Under the pieces are notes generated by a model. The model was given only the letters and a program-made list of their open reading frames with translations, was not told where the DNA came from and made no database searches. From Stomorhina lunata (taxonomy: Eukaryota; Arthropoda; Insecta; Diptera; Rhiniidae), in assembly GCA_933228675.1 (NCBI GenBank), contig OW121740.1, positions 160,741,306 through 160,805,305 on the forward strand: a DNA stretch of 64,000 nt. The letters run 5' to 3'. The number at the start of each line of letters is the position of its first letter. Position 1 is the first letter of the stretch. The position numbers and the translations under genes were made by a program. This document shows positions 1 through 12,165 of the stretch, one piece after another.

Positions 1-982
1 GCAAATATACATAAAAAAATATTTTTTTAGAGTTAAAAAAAATATTCATTATTATTCAAAATTCACGCATGGCTTGAGTTTAGCATCAGTAGCAAATTTG
101 TTTGGGATTTTTTGCTCATTTGCATATTAATGTTAAGTGTAAGTAAGTAAAGGAAGGAGTAACGAAAGTAATTGAAACTAACAAATTATTATTATTATTA
201 CTTACATTAAATTATGTGTATGTGTAGGAACTCTTTGGTTAACATAAGTAGATATTGCTCATTCAGGTGAAAAGTGGCATTAATCAAAAATCTATCTCTA
301 CAGCAAAAAAAAAAATTTCTATACTCAAAAACGGAAGTTTGTTAATTATTTTTTTTCCAGAATAAACATTTTTAACTTAGCAAAATATGGTTTTAAGTAA
401 TTTATTGAAATCTTTATTTTAAAGTTATGACACTATTTCATCAAATATGTTTATATGTATGTATGTATTTTGAAGTGTGTACTTCACTTCATTCACACAA
501 GTAGAGGTTTATTAAATATTTAGTTTTTTTTGTGGTCTAATACTTTAGCCAGTTTGTAAAAACCAATTACGTATTTTATCCATAATTGAAATTAATTTTA
601 CAATTTTCTAATAATTATACGGTTTTGAGTATATACGAGGGCAGGTCAACAAGTCAATTTCCTTCCTAAATATATCAGCGGTCAAATGACATTGCCTGTT
701 TAAATAAAGACATGAGTTAATTCAGATTTGTAGTGTTTTTTTAATAAGAAGAAATAATATTTAAAAATATTAAATATTAAATACTAATATTTAAACTTAT
801 TGACATGCCCTCGTATTTGCGTAATAATAGTAACCAAAGTATAAATTTTATTAGTGTTTGTAGGTATTTGTGGTAATACTTTACATATTTCAATGACCAT
901 CAGGTGTCATAAGGAGCGTTCCGAATAAAATTTGTGGATGTATTAAGCCATAAAAAACCATAAAATAATAAAAAAAAGTACT
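1..982. other. AT-rich non-coding leader region
   Basis: This stretch is A+T-rich single-copy sequence with homopolymer runs, an ATT microsatellite near 187-200 and a TATG-rich patch near 450-470. No frame with coding character is visible. It carries one small inverted-repeat element, listed separately, and runs into the first tandem array at about 983. Confidence 0.6.
636..813. mobile_element. MITE with TA target duplication
   Basis: The 178 bp segment begins CGAGGGCAGGTCAACAAGT and ends with an imperfect inverted copy of that sequence, differing at two of the first 19 or so positions. TA lies directly on both sides (634-635 and 814-815). An inverted repeat starting directly inside a TA duplication is the hallmark of Tc1/mariner-type non-autonomous elements. 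The interior is A+T-rich and has no open frame. The parent transposase family cannot be told from the ends alone. The DD37E element at 44.6 kb has different ends. Confidence 0.7.
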
Positions 983-3540
983 AAAAATTTTGATCAAAAT
1001 TTAATCTTAGTAAAGTTTTAATCAAAATTTGTATTAAGTTAAATTTTTATCAAAATTTATTTTAAGAAACATTTTGATCAAAATTTGTCTTAAGTAAAAT
1101 TTTGATCAAAATTTGTCTTTAGTAAAATTTTGATCAAAATTTGTATTTAGTAAAATTTGGATCAAAATTTGTCTTTAGTAAAATTTTTATCAAAATTTTT
1201 CTTTTGAAAAATTTTGATCAAAATTTTTCTTTAGTAAAATTTTGATCAAAATTTTTCTTTAGTAAAATTTTGATCAAAATTTTTCTTTAGTAAAATTTTG
1301 ATCAAAATTTTTCTTTAGTAAAATTTTGATCAAAATTTTTCTTTAGTAAAATTTTGATCAAAATTTTTCTTTAGTAAAATTTTGATCAAAATTTTTCTTT
1401 AGTAAAATTTTGATCAAAAGTTTTCTTTAGTAAAATTTTGATCAAAATTTTTCTTTAGTAAAATTTTGATCAAAATTTTTCTTTAGTAAAATTTTGATCA
1501 AAATTTTTCTTTAGTAAAATTTTGATCAAAATTTTTCTTTAGTAAAATTTTGATCAAAATTTTTCTTTAGTAAAATTTTGATCAAAATTTTTCTTTAGTA
1601 AAATTTTGATCAAAATTTTTCTTTAGTAAAATTTTGATCGAAATTTTTATTTAGTAAAATTTTGATCAAAATTTTTAATTAGTCAAAATTTGATCCAAAT
1701 TTTTATTTAGAAAATATTTGATCAAAATTTGCCTTTAGTAATAATTTTGATCAAAATTTTTCTTTGTCTAAATTTTTACCAAAATTATTCTTTAGTAATA
1801 TTTTGATCAAAATTTTTCTTTAGTAAATTTTTGATCAAAATTTGGCTTTAGTAAAATTTTGATCAAAATTTGTCTTTAGTAAAATTTTGATCAAAATTTG
1901 TCTTTAGTAAAATTTTGATCAAAATTTGTCTTAAGTAAAATTTTGATCAAAATTTTTCTTTAGTAAAATTTTGATCAAAATTTTTCTTTAGTAAAATTTT
2001 GGTCAAAATTTTTCTTTAGTAAAATTTTGATCAAAATTTTTCTTTAGTAAAATTTTGATCAAAATTTTTCTTTAGTAAAATTTTGATCAAAATTTTTCTT
2101 TAGTAAAATTTTGATCAAAATTTTTCTTTAGTAAAATTTTGATCAAAATTTGTCTTTAGTAAAATTTTGATCAAAAGATTTCTTTAGTAAAATTTAGATC
2201 AAAATTTTTCTTTAGTAAAATTTTGATCAAAATATTTCTTTAGTAAAACTTAGATCAAAATTTTTCTTTAGTAAAATTTTGATCAAAATTTTTCTTTAGT
2301 AAAATTGTGATCAAAATTTTTCTTTAGTAAAATTTTGATCAAAATTTTTCTTTAGTAAAATTTTGATCAAAATTTTTCTTTAGTAAAATTTTGATCAAAA
2401 TTTTTCTTTAGTAAAATTTTGATCAAAATTTTTCTTTAGTAAAATTTTGATCAAAATTTTTCTTTTTTAAAATTTTGATCAACATTTTTCTTTAGTAAAA
2501 TTTTGATCAACATTTTTCTTTAGTAAAATTTTAATAATAATTTTTCTTTAGTAATGTTTTGATCAAAATTTGTTTTAGTAAAATTTTGGTCGAAATATTA
2601 TTTTAGTAAAACTTTGTTCAAAATTTTTCTTTAGTAAAGTTTTGATTAAAATTTTTATTTTGTAAAATTTTGATAAAAATTTTTATATAGTAAAATTTTG
2701 ATACACATTTTTCTTTAGTAAAATTTTGATTAAAATTTGTCTTTAGTGAAATTTTGACTAAAATTGGTCTTAAGTAAAATTTTCACCAAAATTTGTCTTT
2801 AGTGAAATTTTGATCAAAATTTTTCTTTAGTAAAATTTTGATCAAAATTTTTCTTTAGTAAAATTTTGATCAAAATTTTTCTTTAGTAAAATTTTGATCA
2901 AAATTTTTCTTTAGCAAAATTTTGATCAAAATTTTTCTTTAGTAAAATTTTGATCAAAATTTTTCTTTAGTAAAGTTTTGATTCAAATTTTTATTTAGTT
3001 AAATTTTGATAAAAATTTTTATATTGTTAAATTTTGATACACATTTTTCTTTAGTAAAATTTTGATTAAAATTTGTCTTTAGTGAAATTTTGACTTAAAT
3101 TTGTCTTAAGTAAAATTTTCACCAAAATTTGTCCTTAGTGAAATTTTGATCAAAATTTTTCTTTAGTAAAATTTTGATCAAAATTTTTCTTTAGTAAAAT
3201 TTAGATCAAAATTTTTCTTTAGTAAAATTTTGTTCAAAATATTTCTTTAGTAAAATTTAGATCAAAATTTTTCTTTAGTAATATTTAGATCAAAATTTTT
3301 CTTTAGTAAAATTTTGATCAAAATATTTCTTTAGTAAAATTTAGATCAAAATTTTTCTTTAGTAAAATTTTGATCAAAATTTTTCTTTAGTAAAATTTTC
3401 ATCAAAATTTTTCTTTAGTAAAATTTTGATCAAAATTTGTCTTTAGTAAAATTTTGATCCAGATTTGTCTTTAAAAAATTTTTTATCACAATTTATCTTG
3501 AATAAATTTGTGATGAAGATTTTGCGTTAGTAAAGTTTGT
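983..3540 (+). repeat. Satellite family A, array A1 (28 bp, GATC core)
   Basis: About 90 tandem units of 28 bp. Each unit reads A4T4-GATC-A4T5 followed by the linker CTTTAGT. The core AAAATTTTGATCAAAATTTT is a perfect 20 bp palindrome, so the linker alone gives orientation. The middle of the array (about 1200-1660 and 1960-2460) is nearly homogeneous. The edges and the 2530-2800 and 2980-3140 blocks are diverged, which is what unequal exchange produces. The subtype with A4T5 before CTTTAG dominates here, and TTTGTCTTTAG is rarer. There is no coding potential. A CRISPR array is excluded because there are no unique spacers. Confidence 0.95.
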
Positions 3541-5710
3541 AGAGCATATAAGACATTGTAGTTAAATAATATATATCATTGCTTAACACAATTACTTAAA
3601 ATTCATTAGACAGTTTGTTTCACTTCCTATTTACATTAAAGTTTCCATTAACTAATACCCTATCACTAATGAATAAATTACTACAAAAAGGGTTCCTTTG
3701 CGCTTCCTCATAGAGAAAGAAACTGCTTAATTTAAGCTATTGATTAATTTGTAGTTTGAACTAAAAAAAGAAAGGAATAAATTCAAACAACAAAACACCA
3801 TAAAGACCATAGAAATTTAAAGAAACTTTAGTCATTGAGTTTTTTTCTTTTTGGATTTTTTTTTGTTTGTTCGTCTATTTATACTAAATACTTAACTACA
3901 AATTTTCTTAACTTTTCTTTCCTTTTCCCGGTTATAAAACTTAAATTGTTGTTGCCACAATAGTTTCTTGTTTTCTTGGTTCCTTTTCAACTGACAGACA
4001 GACAGATGATGATGATGATGTTTGTATTGATGTTGGTGCCAGTGGCAAATGGAAGCGGCATTGATGGTGTTAGTATTAGTGATGTTGGTGTTGGTGTCGA
4101 TGTTGTTTGCTGCCGTATTTGGTTGTTCATTGTTGTCGTTTGGTGTTAGTTTAAGCACGCAAAGGTGATTTAAATGAGGAATTACCTTAAGACACGTTAG
4201 TTATGATAGTGTTTGTTATTTGTTTTAATGTGTATTTGAGAATATTTGAGGATAAGCTAGAGAGTGTATGTGTGTGTGTGTGAGTATGTTTAAATATTTG
4301 TATTTCATTTTATTGATATGGTTCCGTATTTCGTTTTTGATAGAATTAAATTTATGTCTTGCATTTTCTTGCCTTAGAAGGCCATTAAGGAAATAAAAAA
4401 GATTGAATTATGGTTTTTAAAATATTAGTAGACAAAGAGGTCAGTAGTAAATTTATTGTATATAAGCAAAGTAAACCATTTAAATTCCATTATAAATAAA
4501 AGTTTAAAGTTGATTCTTATATCCTATCTCACATAAGCACAAATGGTTGTACAGGGTGGCTGTAATATAATGCCACAGGAAAATGTTATAAAATAAAAAT
4601 TTGGATTGCTCATCGATCGACGACCGTAAAGTCTGTAATTTTTAAATAGTTACTAATTTTAAATATAAAAATCTAAAATTTATTATTTGGTCTTTCTTGT
4701 AATTAAACACTTTCAAATTTTCGAGAAATCCGTAAATCTTTAAGAATTCAATTAACAGCAAATCCTTCTTCTTCTGTTTTCCTTGAATCCCAGTGGATCA
4801 TAGGGCCTCAAATCCTTATCTACAACTAATACAAATTTACTCTAAAGAACTTCGTAAGTCCCACAAGTCGTAAAGTTTTGTGGTGACCTAAAGTTTTATA
4901 TCAAAATAAAATATATGAAATATTTTTAATTAAAATTTACTAAAAACCAAAATAAATAGCCATATTCAAATTGTTTTTCTATACACATTCAAATAGAATC
5001 CACAAAAATATATTTCGCTCTTTTTTAATTAAAGCCCTAAAATTCCATTAATTTATTTTAGTTTTTCTACCATAATATTGTAGGAAAGGGGGGAAAACAT
5101 GACAAAAAAGAGGAAGTAAAAAGTTATACCAAACCTTTTTTCTGTTTGTTTGTTGTCACTGTATATGTGTATGTGTTTTTTGGTTTTTTTTTTGGAGTTG
5201 TTTTTAAATGCCAACCCTTTGCATGTTGCCAAACATTACTCAGGCAATTTAAAATTTCAATTCATTAACGCTAAAGTTCACCTCATAGACACTCATGTCC
5301 ACATTTACTCATACATAGATTATTTACCTTTACACATACATCTTTACATATTGTGTATAATAAAAATGATTGGGTGCAAAAGCTTCACTAATGAAATCAC
5401 ATAAAAATGAATATAAAATTAAGTTTGTAAAAAGTAAGAATCAAAAAAATAATAAAAAAGCGGAAAAGAAGACCTAAGACCAGACTGAGAAAAGTATTTG
5501 GAAGAAAACTGGGAGGAAATGAATGTAAAAACTAGCAGAAATTGACAGTTCAAGCGACAGCAATGATGACGACAATGATAACATTAAAACACCCACACAC
5601 ATACAATATTTTACACAGCCACACACACACACATCAGTCAACATGCAAATTTATGTGAATGGCTTCATGCGTTAAATCGTGAAAACAGTGGTCATAAGCC
5701 AAGACTACTA
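3541..5710. other. AT-rich single-copy spacer
   Basis: This is mostly A+T-rich single-copy DNA. It holds a trinucleotide-rich patch (GAT, GTT and TTG runs, about 4000-4150), a short TG run near 4268-4282, a CA-rich stretch near 5588-5635, and the short LINE tail listed separately. The open frames across 3892-4158 (minus, Asn/Thr/His-rich) and 5150-5404 (plus) come from low-complexity sequence and show no recognisable domain. Confidence 0.55.
4764..4815 (-). mobile_element. 5'-truncated 3' tail of the LINE found at 31.1 kb
   Basis: About 50 bp match the extreme 3' end of the LINE at 31112-31165: the CTTCTTCTTCTG run, then CCTTGA, then TCCCAGTGGA and CATAGGGCCTCAA, with a few substitutions. 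Read on the minus strand, it is the last few codons followed by the GAA-repeat tail. A copy reduced to the 3' terminus is the usual product of aborted target-primed reverse transcription. Confidence 0.75.
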
Positions 5711-7457
5711 AGGTAAAAAAAGCTAAAATTTTACCAAAGACAAATATTGAACAAAATTTTACTAAGGACAAACTTTAAGCAAAATTTTGCAAAAGACAAA
5801 TTTTGTTAAAAGTTTTAATAAAGACAAATTTTGATCAAAATTATACTAAAGACAAAATTTGGTCTACTAAACAAAACTTTTGATCAAAATTTTACTTAAG
5901 AACAATTTTGATAGAAATTTTACCAAAGGCAAATTTTGATCATCATTTTACTAAAGAAAAATTTTGATCGAAATTTCACTAAACATAAATTTTGATCAAC
6001 ATTTTATTATATAAAAAATTTTACTCAAGACAAATTTTGATCAAAATTTTACTAAAGACTAATTTTGGTCAAAATTTTACTAAAAAAAATTTTAATCAAA
6101 AATTTACAAAGCACAAATTTTGATAAAATTTATGTAACGATAAATTTTTATCAAAATCTTATTAAAGACAAATTTGGTCAAAATTTTACTTAATAAAAAT
6201 TTGATCAAAATTTTTCTAATAAAAAATTCTAATTAAAATTTTAGTAAAGAATATTTTTTATCAAGATTTATTTTTAGTGACATTTAGATCAAAATTTGTT
6301 GTAAGTAAAATTGTGGTTAAAATTTGTATTTAGTAAAATGTTGATCAAGATTTGTCTTTAGTTAAACTTTGATAAAAATTTGTCTTTAATAAAATTTTTA
6401 TCAAAAATTGTCTTTAGAAAAATTTTGATCAAAATTTTACTAAAGAAAAATTTTGATCAAAATTTTACTAAAGAAAAATTTTTATCAAAATTTTACTAAA
6501 GAAAATTTTTGATCAAAATTTTACTGAAGAAAATTTTTGATCAAAATTTTACTAAAGAAAATTTTTGATCAAAATTTTACTAAAGAAAATTTTTGATCAA
6601 AATTTTGCTAAAGAAAAATTTTAATCAAAACTTTACTAAAGAAAAATTTTAATCAAAATTTTACTAAAGACAAATTTTGATCAAAATTTAACTAAAGACA
6701 AATTTTGATCAAAATTTAACTAAAGACAGATTTTGATCAAAATTTAACTAAAGACAAATTTTGATCAAAATTTTACTAAAGAAAAATTTTGATCAAAATT
6801 TTACTAATGACAAATTTTGATCACCATTTTATTAAAGACAAATTTTGATTAAAAATTTTACTAACGACAAATTTTGATCAAAATTTACTAATGACAAATT
6901 TTGATCAAAATTTTACTGAAGACAAATTTTGATCAAAATTTAACTAAAAACAAATTTTGATCAAAATTTTAGTAAAGACAAATTTTGATAAAAATTTTAC
7001 TAATGACAAATTTTGATCAAAGTTTTACTCAAGGTAAATTTTGATCAAAATTTTACTAAAGAAAAATTTTGATAAAAATTTTACTAAAGAAAAATTTTGG
7101 TCAAAATTTTATTACAGATAAATTATGATCAAAATTTTGCTAAAGAAAAATGTTGATCAGAAATTTACTAAAGAAGAATTTTGATTAAAATTTTACTAAA
7201 GATAAATTTGATTCAAAATTTTACTGAAAACAAATTTTGTTCAAAATTTTACTAAAGATAAATTTTGTTCAAAGTTTTACTGAAGACAAATTTTTATTAA
7301 AATATTATTAAAGACAAATTTTAAGCAAAATTTTACTAAAGACAAATTTTGATCAAAATTTTACTAAAGGCAAATTTTGATCAAAATTTTACTAACAAAT
7401 ATTTTGATCAAAATTTAACTAACAAATATTTTGATCAAAATTTTACCAAAGACAAGT
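5711..7457 (-). repeat. Satellite family A, array A2 (inverted)
   Basis: About 60 units of the same 28 bp family as A1, read in the opposite direction: the linker appears as ACTAAAG before each A4T4-GATC-A4T4 core. Divergence is high in 5711-6250 and lower in 6430-7000. A short internal block at about 6250-6425 is in the forward orientation (TCTTTAG linkers), giving two orientation switches inside the array. It lies between two forward arrays, A1 and A3. Confidence 0.92.
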
Positions 7458-8573
7458 TAAATCTTCTGTGCCCCATTTGCGGGTGTTTGTGTGTGTTGAA
7501 GTATAAGTAAAACGTAAGTAATGTTGACATTGAGAAAATTGTATGCAGCTGGTGCCAAAGGACACAAATATCTGAAAACCAACAACAACAAAGCAACAGT
7601 AACACTATGACCTAGCAACAACGTCATCAGTAGCTGTGGCTAAAGCCAAAACAGTATGAAAAGAAAGTAACCAGCCACAGATGCACATTAAGAATGACAT
7701 CCCCAAAAAATAATTCAAGTTTCAGTGAAGCATCACTGACTGCTGCTACACAACAACTACAACAACATATCAGTTGTTTCAACTGAATGTCCAAAACACT
7801 TACACATACAAAAAGACAGACAGACAGAAAGACATCAGAAAGATATATTCAAAGCCATCAACAAATAGTAGTAACATGTTTCATCCACATGAGACTTTGA
7901 GAGCGGGGGATGAGTTAAAATTATTACCCCATGTTGACCTCTATTGGAAAATTTTCTTTTTTTTTTCTTTTTGGAAAAAAATGAAAGAATACAGTTTTCA
8001 CAACAAAACTTTAATTGCCAGGGAAAATATTTGTACGTTTGCCCGTTATTAGTGCATTTAATTTTAACTTAACTTTAGCAGCTAGCAGCTCTGCATATTC
8101 GTGCATGCTCGTTCCTGCTCTGTTTGGTAAGTAAGGAGGACAACAGTTAATGTAGACATTTGAGTGGTTGCAGCAGCTACGGCCTGCAAGTGAAATTGCA
8201 TTAAAGTCAATCGAAAAACTATTTGATGTGAACACATCATGTAAGCATAAGTAGTGGTAAATATTTCTGGACAGAGGGTGATACACATCTGGTTTCAATT
8301 TTTTCCTTTCCATTAGTAAATGTGATTTCAATACACTCTCATTCACATTTCCAGTGAAATATGTATTTACGTTAAATGGCTGAATGAGTAAAACTTAACG
8401 TTTGAATGAATTTATGAAACACCAGCTATGAAGGAAATCAAGTTTTATTTATTTAAATACAAGTATTTCACTTATTTATATATTTTATATTCCTAGAAAT
8501 TGCGGATGTGAGTTTTTATGGAATTTGCTTAATTTATTTATTTGAAAATATTTTGATTTATTTTAATATTCAA
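7458..8573. other. Single-copy spacer between arrays A2 and A3
   Basis: Composition here is closer to ordinary fly intergenic DNA, with CAACAA-type runs (7580-7620, 7745-7765) and a CAGA run near 7813-7830. Overlapping open frames exist on both strands (7774-8052 plus, 8011-8346 minus). Neither has a recognisable domain, good splice borders or coding-like composition, so no gene is called. Confidence 0.5.
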
Positions 8574-11262
8574 TGTGTCTTGAGTAATATTTTGATAAAA
8601 ATTTGTCTTTAGTAAAATTTTGATCAAAATTTGTCTTTAGTAAAATTTTGATAAAAATTTGTCTTTAGTAAAATTTTGATCAAAATTTGTCTTTAGTAAA
8701 ATTTTGATCAAAATTTGTCTTTAATAAAATTTTGATCAAAATTTGACTTCAGGAAAATTTTGACCAAAATTTGTCTCTAGTAAAATTTTAATCAAAATTT
8801 GTCTTTAGTAAAATTTTGATCAAAATTTGTCTTTAGTAAAATTTTGATCAAAATTTGTCTTTTGTAAAATTTTGATCAAAATTTGTCTTTAGTAAAATTT
8901 TGATCAAAATTTGTCTTTAGTAAAATTTTGATCAAAACTTGTCTTTAGTAAAATTTTGATCAAAATTTGTCTTTAGTAAAATTTTGATCAAAATTTGTCT
9001 TTAGTAAAATTTTGATCAAAATTTGTCTTTAGTAAAATTTTGATCAAAATTTGTCTTTAGTAAAATTTTGATCAAAATTTGTCTTTAGTAAAATTTTGAT
9101 CAAAATTTGTCTTTAGTAAAATTTTGATCAAAATTTGTCTTTAGTAAAATTTTGATCAAAATTTGTCTTTAGTAAAATTTTGATCAAAATTTGTCTTTAG
9201 TAAAATTTTGATCAAAATTTGTCTTTAATAAAATTTTGATCAAAATTTGTCTTTGGTAAAATTTTGATCAAAATTTATCTTTTGTAAAATTTTGATCAAA
9301 ATTTGACTTCAGTAAAATTTTGACCAAAATTTGTCTCTAGTAAAATTTTAATCAAAATTTGTCTTTGGTAAAATTGTGATCAAAATTTGTGTTTTGTAAA
9401 ATTTTTACCAAAATTTGTCTTTTGTAAAATTTTCAGCAAAATTTGTTTTTAGTAAACTTTTGATCAAAATTTGTCTCAAGTAAAATTTCGATCAAAATTT
9501 TTCTTAAGTAAAATTTTGCTCAAAATGTGTATTTAGTACAATTTTGATCAAATTTTGGTCAAAGTTTGTCTTTAGTCAAAATTCACCAAATTCACCAAAA
9601 TATGTCAAAATTCACCAAAATATGTCTTAAGTAAAATTTTGATCTAAATTGTCTTTAAAAAAAATTTTAGTAAAGTCTTTAGTAATATTTTAATCAAAGA
9701 TTGTAAAATTTTGATCAAAATTTGTCTCTAGTAAATTTTGATCAACATTTGAGTCGTTCAGTGGATAAAGGGAATGAGTCCATGTTTGTCTTTATTAAAG
9801 TGTTTATCAAAATTTATCTTTAGTAGAATTTTGATCAAAATTTGTCTTTAGTAAAATTTTGATCAAAATTTGTCTCTAGTAAAATTTTGATCAAAATTAT
9901 TCTTTAGTAAAAGTTTGATCAAAATTTTTCTTTAGTAAAATTTTGATCAAAATTTTTCTTTAGTAAAATTTTGACCAAAATTTTTCTTTAGTAAAATTTT
10001 GATCAAAATTTTTCTTTAGTAAAATTTTGATCAAAATTTTTCTTTAGTAAAATTTTGATCAAAATTTTTCTTTAGTAAAATTTTGATCAAAATTTTTCTT
10101 TAGTAAAATTTTGATCAAAATTTTTCTTTAGTAAAATTTTGATCAAAATTTTTCTTTAGTAAAATTTTGATCAAAATTTTTCATTAGTAAAATTTTGATC
10201 AAAATTTTTCATTAGTAAAATTTTGATCAAAATTTTTCTTTAGTAAAATTTTGATCAAAATTTTTCTTTAGTAAAATTTTGATCAAAATTTTTCTTTAGT
10301 AAAATTTTGATCAAAATTTTTCTTTAGTAAAATTTTGATCAAAATTTTTCTTTAGTAAAATTTTGATCAAAATTTTTCTTTAGTAAAATTTTGATCAAAA
10401 TTTTTCTTTAGTAAAATTTTGATCAAAATTTTTCTTTAGAAAAATTTTGATCAAAATTTTTCTTCAGTAAAATTTTGATCAAAATCTTTCTTTAGTAAAA
10501 TTTTGATCAAAACTTGTCTTAAGTAAAATTTTGATCAAAATTTGTCTTTAGTAAAATTTTAGTCAAAAATTTATTGTTAATAAAAGTTTGACCAAAATTT
10601 GTCTTAGGTAAAATTTTGATCAAAATTTACCTTTAGCAAAATTTTGGACAAAATCCTTCTTTATAAAAATTTTGATCAAAAGTTGTCTTAAGTAACATTT
10701 TGATAAAAATTTGTCTATTGTAAAGGTTTGATTAAAATTTGCCTTTGGTTAAATATTGATAAGAATTAGCATTTAGTAAAATTTTGATCAAATTTTTTTT
10801 TCTAAACTAAAATTTTGATCAAAATTTGTCTTTAGTAAAATTTTGATCAAAATTTGTCTTCAGCAAAATTTTGGTTAAAATTTGTCTTTGGTAAAATTTT
10901 AATCCAAATTTGTAGTTAGTAAAATTTTGATAAAACTTTGTCTTTTGTAAAATTTTGATCAAAGTAAGATTTTGATTTCAATTAGTGTTTAATAAAATTT
11001 TGATCAAAATTTGTTTTTTGTAAAATTTTGATCAAAATTTTTTTTAGTAAAATTTTTGTCAAAATTTGTCTTTAGTTAAATTTATATCAAAATTTTTACT
11101 CTACTAAAATGTTGATCAAAATTTGTTTTTAGTAAACTTTTTGTCAAAATTTGTCTTTGGAAAAATTTTTATTAAAATTTGTCTTTAGCGAAATTTAGAT
11201 CAAATTTTGTCTTTAGTAAAATTTTGTTCAAAATTTGTATTTAGTAAAATTTTGATTAAAAG
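8574..11262 (+). repeat. Satellite family A, array A3 (28 bp, GATC core)
   Basis: About 95 forward units. Two homogeneous blocks use different subtypes: 8590-9330 carries TTTGTCTTTAG, and 9900-10500 carries TTTTTCTTTAG. Units between and after them are diverged. A non-repeat insert of about 35 bp near 9750-9783 contains GAGTCGTTCAGTGG and GAATGAGTCC. The subtype blocks suggest independent local amplification rather than one event. Confidence 0.95.
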
Positions 11263-12165
11263 AAAAGTTTTAAGTTTTTTCCTATAAGAAATTTTTGGCC
11301 AAAATAAATAGCAACAAAATTTGTTTAAATTTGATTTATTTAAAATTTTTAAATAGTTAAAATTTTAATAATTTCTTATTCCAAATTTGTCCCCAAAAAT
11401 TCAATAATATTCACTTAATATTCGTGTAATAAAATGACCACTTTCAATTTCCATTTTTATTTACGTTAATCGAATACAATAGACGTGATGCATATGGGAG
11501 ATAGTGGGAGACCCATCACCGATGGTCGTGCTTAAATTTGAAATAAACATAAATGAAAATGCAACATTTCCACAAAAAGTGCACGTTTCATTTGTATAAA
11601 TTTTGGATGATATTTTTATGGGGCACAAGCGAAAACAGCAAATAGTATTAACACATCCATACAAAATAATCTTAAATAACCAAGAAAATGTTAAATGGTA
11701 AATAAAATACTTAATATATAAATAACAGAAAAAATGGGAATTCTTAAAGAGGACAGTCATAAAGTCTAAAATTTTTGTTATAATTTTTTTTGAGGGGGAA
11801 AAAATGGATTCGTTTTTAAAAATTCTTAAATTCAATTTATTTGGGTATTTGTGTATTTAGATTTAGCTGATATTATATATTAGATGTAGCTGATAATGAT
11901 CTTAGTGTAGAGTTTATGAATTGACCTTATACAGTCACTTTTAAGTAGATATCTGTTTACGAAATCCCCCATAAGTTTTAAGGTACCCAAAAATTAATGC
12001 CCCAATATGGTTTAAGTCTTATAGAGAAAATGTGTTCAAAAATTTGCAGGTATCCAAATTCTCTTTAAGTAGGTATTTATCTGGTTGTTTTGTTATTAGT
12101 TGCTTGTTTTATTAACGCATGTCTATCCTAAAAAAACTTTCATCGAAAATATTGCAAAATATTAT
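11263..12165. other. AT-rich spacer, no gene recognised
   Basis: This is A+T-rich non-repetitive DNA grading into family B after about 12120. A 124-codon open frame on the minus strand (11461-11835) is rich in Phe, Ile and Ser. It has no recognisable domain and is not credited. Confidence 0.5.

Noticed and set aside
983..3540. Dense GATC sites as in a bacterial Dam or origin region
   Set aside because: The window is from an insect-like genome. GATC is simply the centre of the satellite palindrome.
3892..4158. Asn/Thr/His-rich minus frame
   Set aside because: Produced by GTT/GAT trinucleotide runs. No structure supports a protein.
8011..8346. 111-codon minus-strand frame and overlapping plus frame
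   Set aside because: Both strands are open over the same span, which argues for chance. No domain or splice sites are evident.
11461..11835. 124-codon minus-strand frame between satellite arrays
   Set aside because: Phe/Ile-rich with no domain and directly flanked by satellite. Length is within chance for this composition.
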